A DNA stretch of 64,000 nucleotides from Hyphomicrobiaceae bacterium (GTDB lineage Bacteria > Pseudomonadota > Alphaproteobacteria > Rhizobiales > Hyphomicrobiaceae). The notes beneath the pieces are model-generated. The model saw nothing but the letters and a program-made list of their open reading frames with translations, did not search any database and was not told the DNA's origin. Location of the stretch: the NCBI GenBank assembly GCA_022844225.1, contig JALHMC010000002.1, positions 1-64,000 of the forward strand. The letters run 5' to 3'. The translations under genes and the position numbers were made by a program. Of the stretch, positions 63,840 through 64,000 are shown piece after piece; the stretch's first letter is position 1; each line of letters starts with the position of its first letter.

Positions 63840-64000
63840 ATGGACATCGGCGTTTTCATACCCATCAACAACAACGGCTGGATCATCTCGTCCACCTCAC
63901 CTCAGTACATGCCGAGCTTTGCGCTCAACAAGGCGGTGGTGCAAAAAGCCGAGGCTTACGGCTTCGACTTCGCACTATCGATGATCAAGCTGCACGGCTT
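63840..64000 (+). CDS. RutA-like flavin-dependent monooxygenase (partial, cut by the window edge)
   Basis: Only the first 53 residues are present. The start [18 protein letters not shown] and the stretches QYMPSF and [13 protein letters not shown] match the N-terminus of RutA pyrimidine oxygenase very closely, so this is a luciferase-like FMN-dependent monooxygenase. Whether it acts on pyrimidines or is a paralogue is unclear because no other rut genes are in the window. GAGG lies seven bases before the ATG at 63840. The right end is truncated by the window. Confidence 0.85.
   Translation, partial: MDIGVFIPINNNGWIISSTSPQYMPSFALNKAVVQKAEAYGFDFALSMIKLHG

Overview
The window is GC-rich, densely coded bacterial chromosome. 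It most likely comes from an alphaproteobacterium of the Hyphomicrobiales (Rhizobiales) type. The evidence is the kdtA-lpxK-DUF2093 / xseA / purD neighbourhood, a DUF882 protein, and a perfect EcfG-type (general stress response) promoter before a BON-domain gene. Many genes have GTG or TTG starts and several have ATGA stop/start overlaps. I found no tRNA, rRNA, insertion sequence, prophage or CRISPR array.

Layout. 1-8.5 kb: two small unknown genes, an amidase, an AHSA1-type protein, a 2-oxoacid dehydrogenase E1 alpha / GST-like / E1 beta group, a DUF6629 membrane protein, a VOC protein and an MFS carrier. 8.8-25 kb is the conserved core: DUF882 protein, patatin, two tandem fluoroacetate-dehalogenase-like hydrolases coupled to purD, xseA, DUF2093, lpxK and kdtA (lipid A/Kdo), a tyrosine phosphatase-like protein, a Tat-exported metallo-beta-lactamase-fold protein and a giant AsmA-like protein. 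25-35 kb: a degenerate SDR, a CinA-nucleotidyltransferase fusion, a ChbG/HpnK deacetylase, an acyl-CoA synthetase, a TSUP exporter, an Ldh-family dehydrogenase and a class III aminotransferase. 33.7-37.8 kb: an arsenate resistance operon (ArsR-ArsC fusion, GAPDH, ArsJ). Just upstream lies a glutaredoxin-DinB gene whose active site is encoded with an in-frame TGA. 38-46 kb: a frameshifted N-acyl-D-amino-acid deacylase, an esterase and the prkA-yeaH-spoVR stress module. 46-51.5 kb: a pair of acyl-CoA dehydrogenases flanking a repeat array, a quinone reductase and an MmgE/PrpD protein. 51.5-56.6 kb: a glycan/membrane cluster (GT-C protein, UGM-like flavoprotein, GtrA, TylF-type methyltransferase). 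56.7-64 kb: catabolic genes (BKACE/DUF849, hydroxyacyl-CoA dehydrogenase, two SDRs, zinc ADH, 2-keto-4-pentenoate hydratase and the start of a RutA-like monooxygenase) around a Gly/Gln-rich BON protein.

The most notable observation is at 37028-37831. The gene reads through an in-frame TGA exactly where the first Cys of a glutaredoxin CxxC motif is expected (U-T-S-C). A 6-bp hairpin with an AGUU loop follows 22 nt after the TGA, as in bacterial SECIS elements. It is a strong candidate for an unannotated selenoprotein that automatic callers would truncate to its DinB half. Other notable items are the two dehalogenase paralogues with the full fluoroacetate dehalogenase active site coupled to purD, the ArsR-ArsC/GAPDH/ArsJ operon with a palindrome over its start codon, the EcfG promoter at the BON gene and an SDR lacking its catalytic Tyr and Lys.
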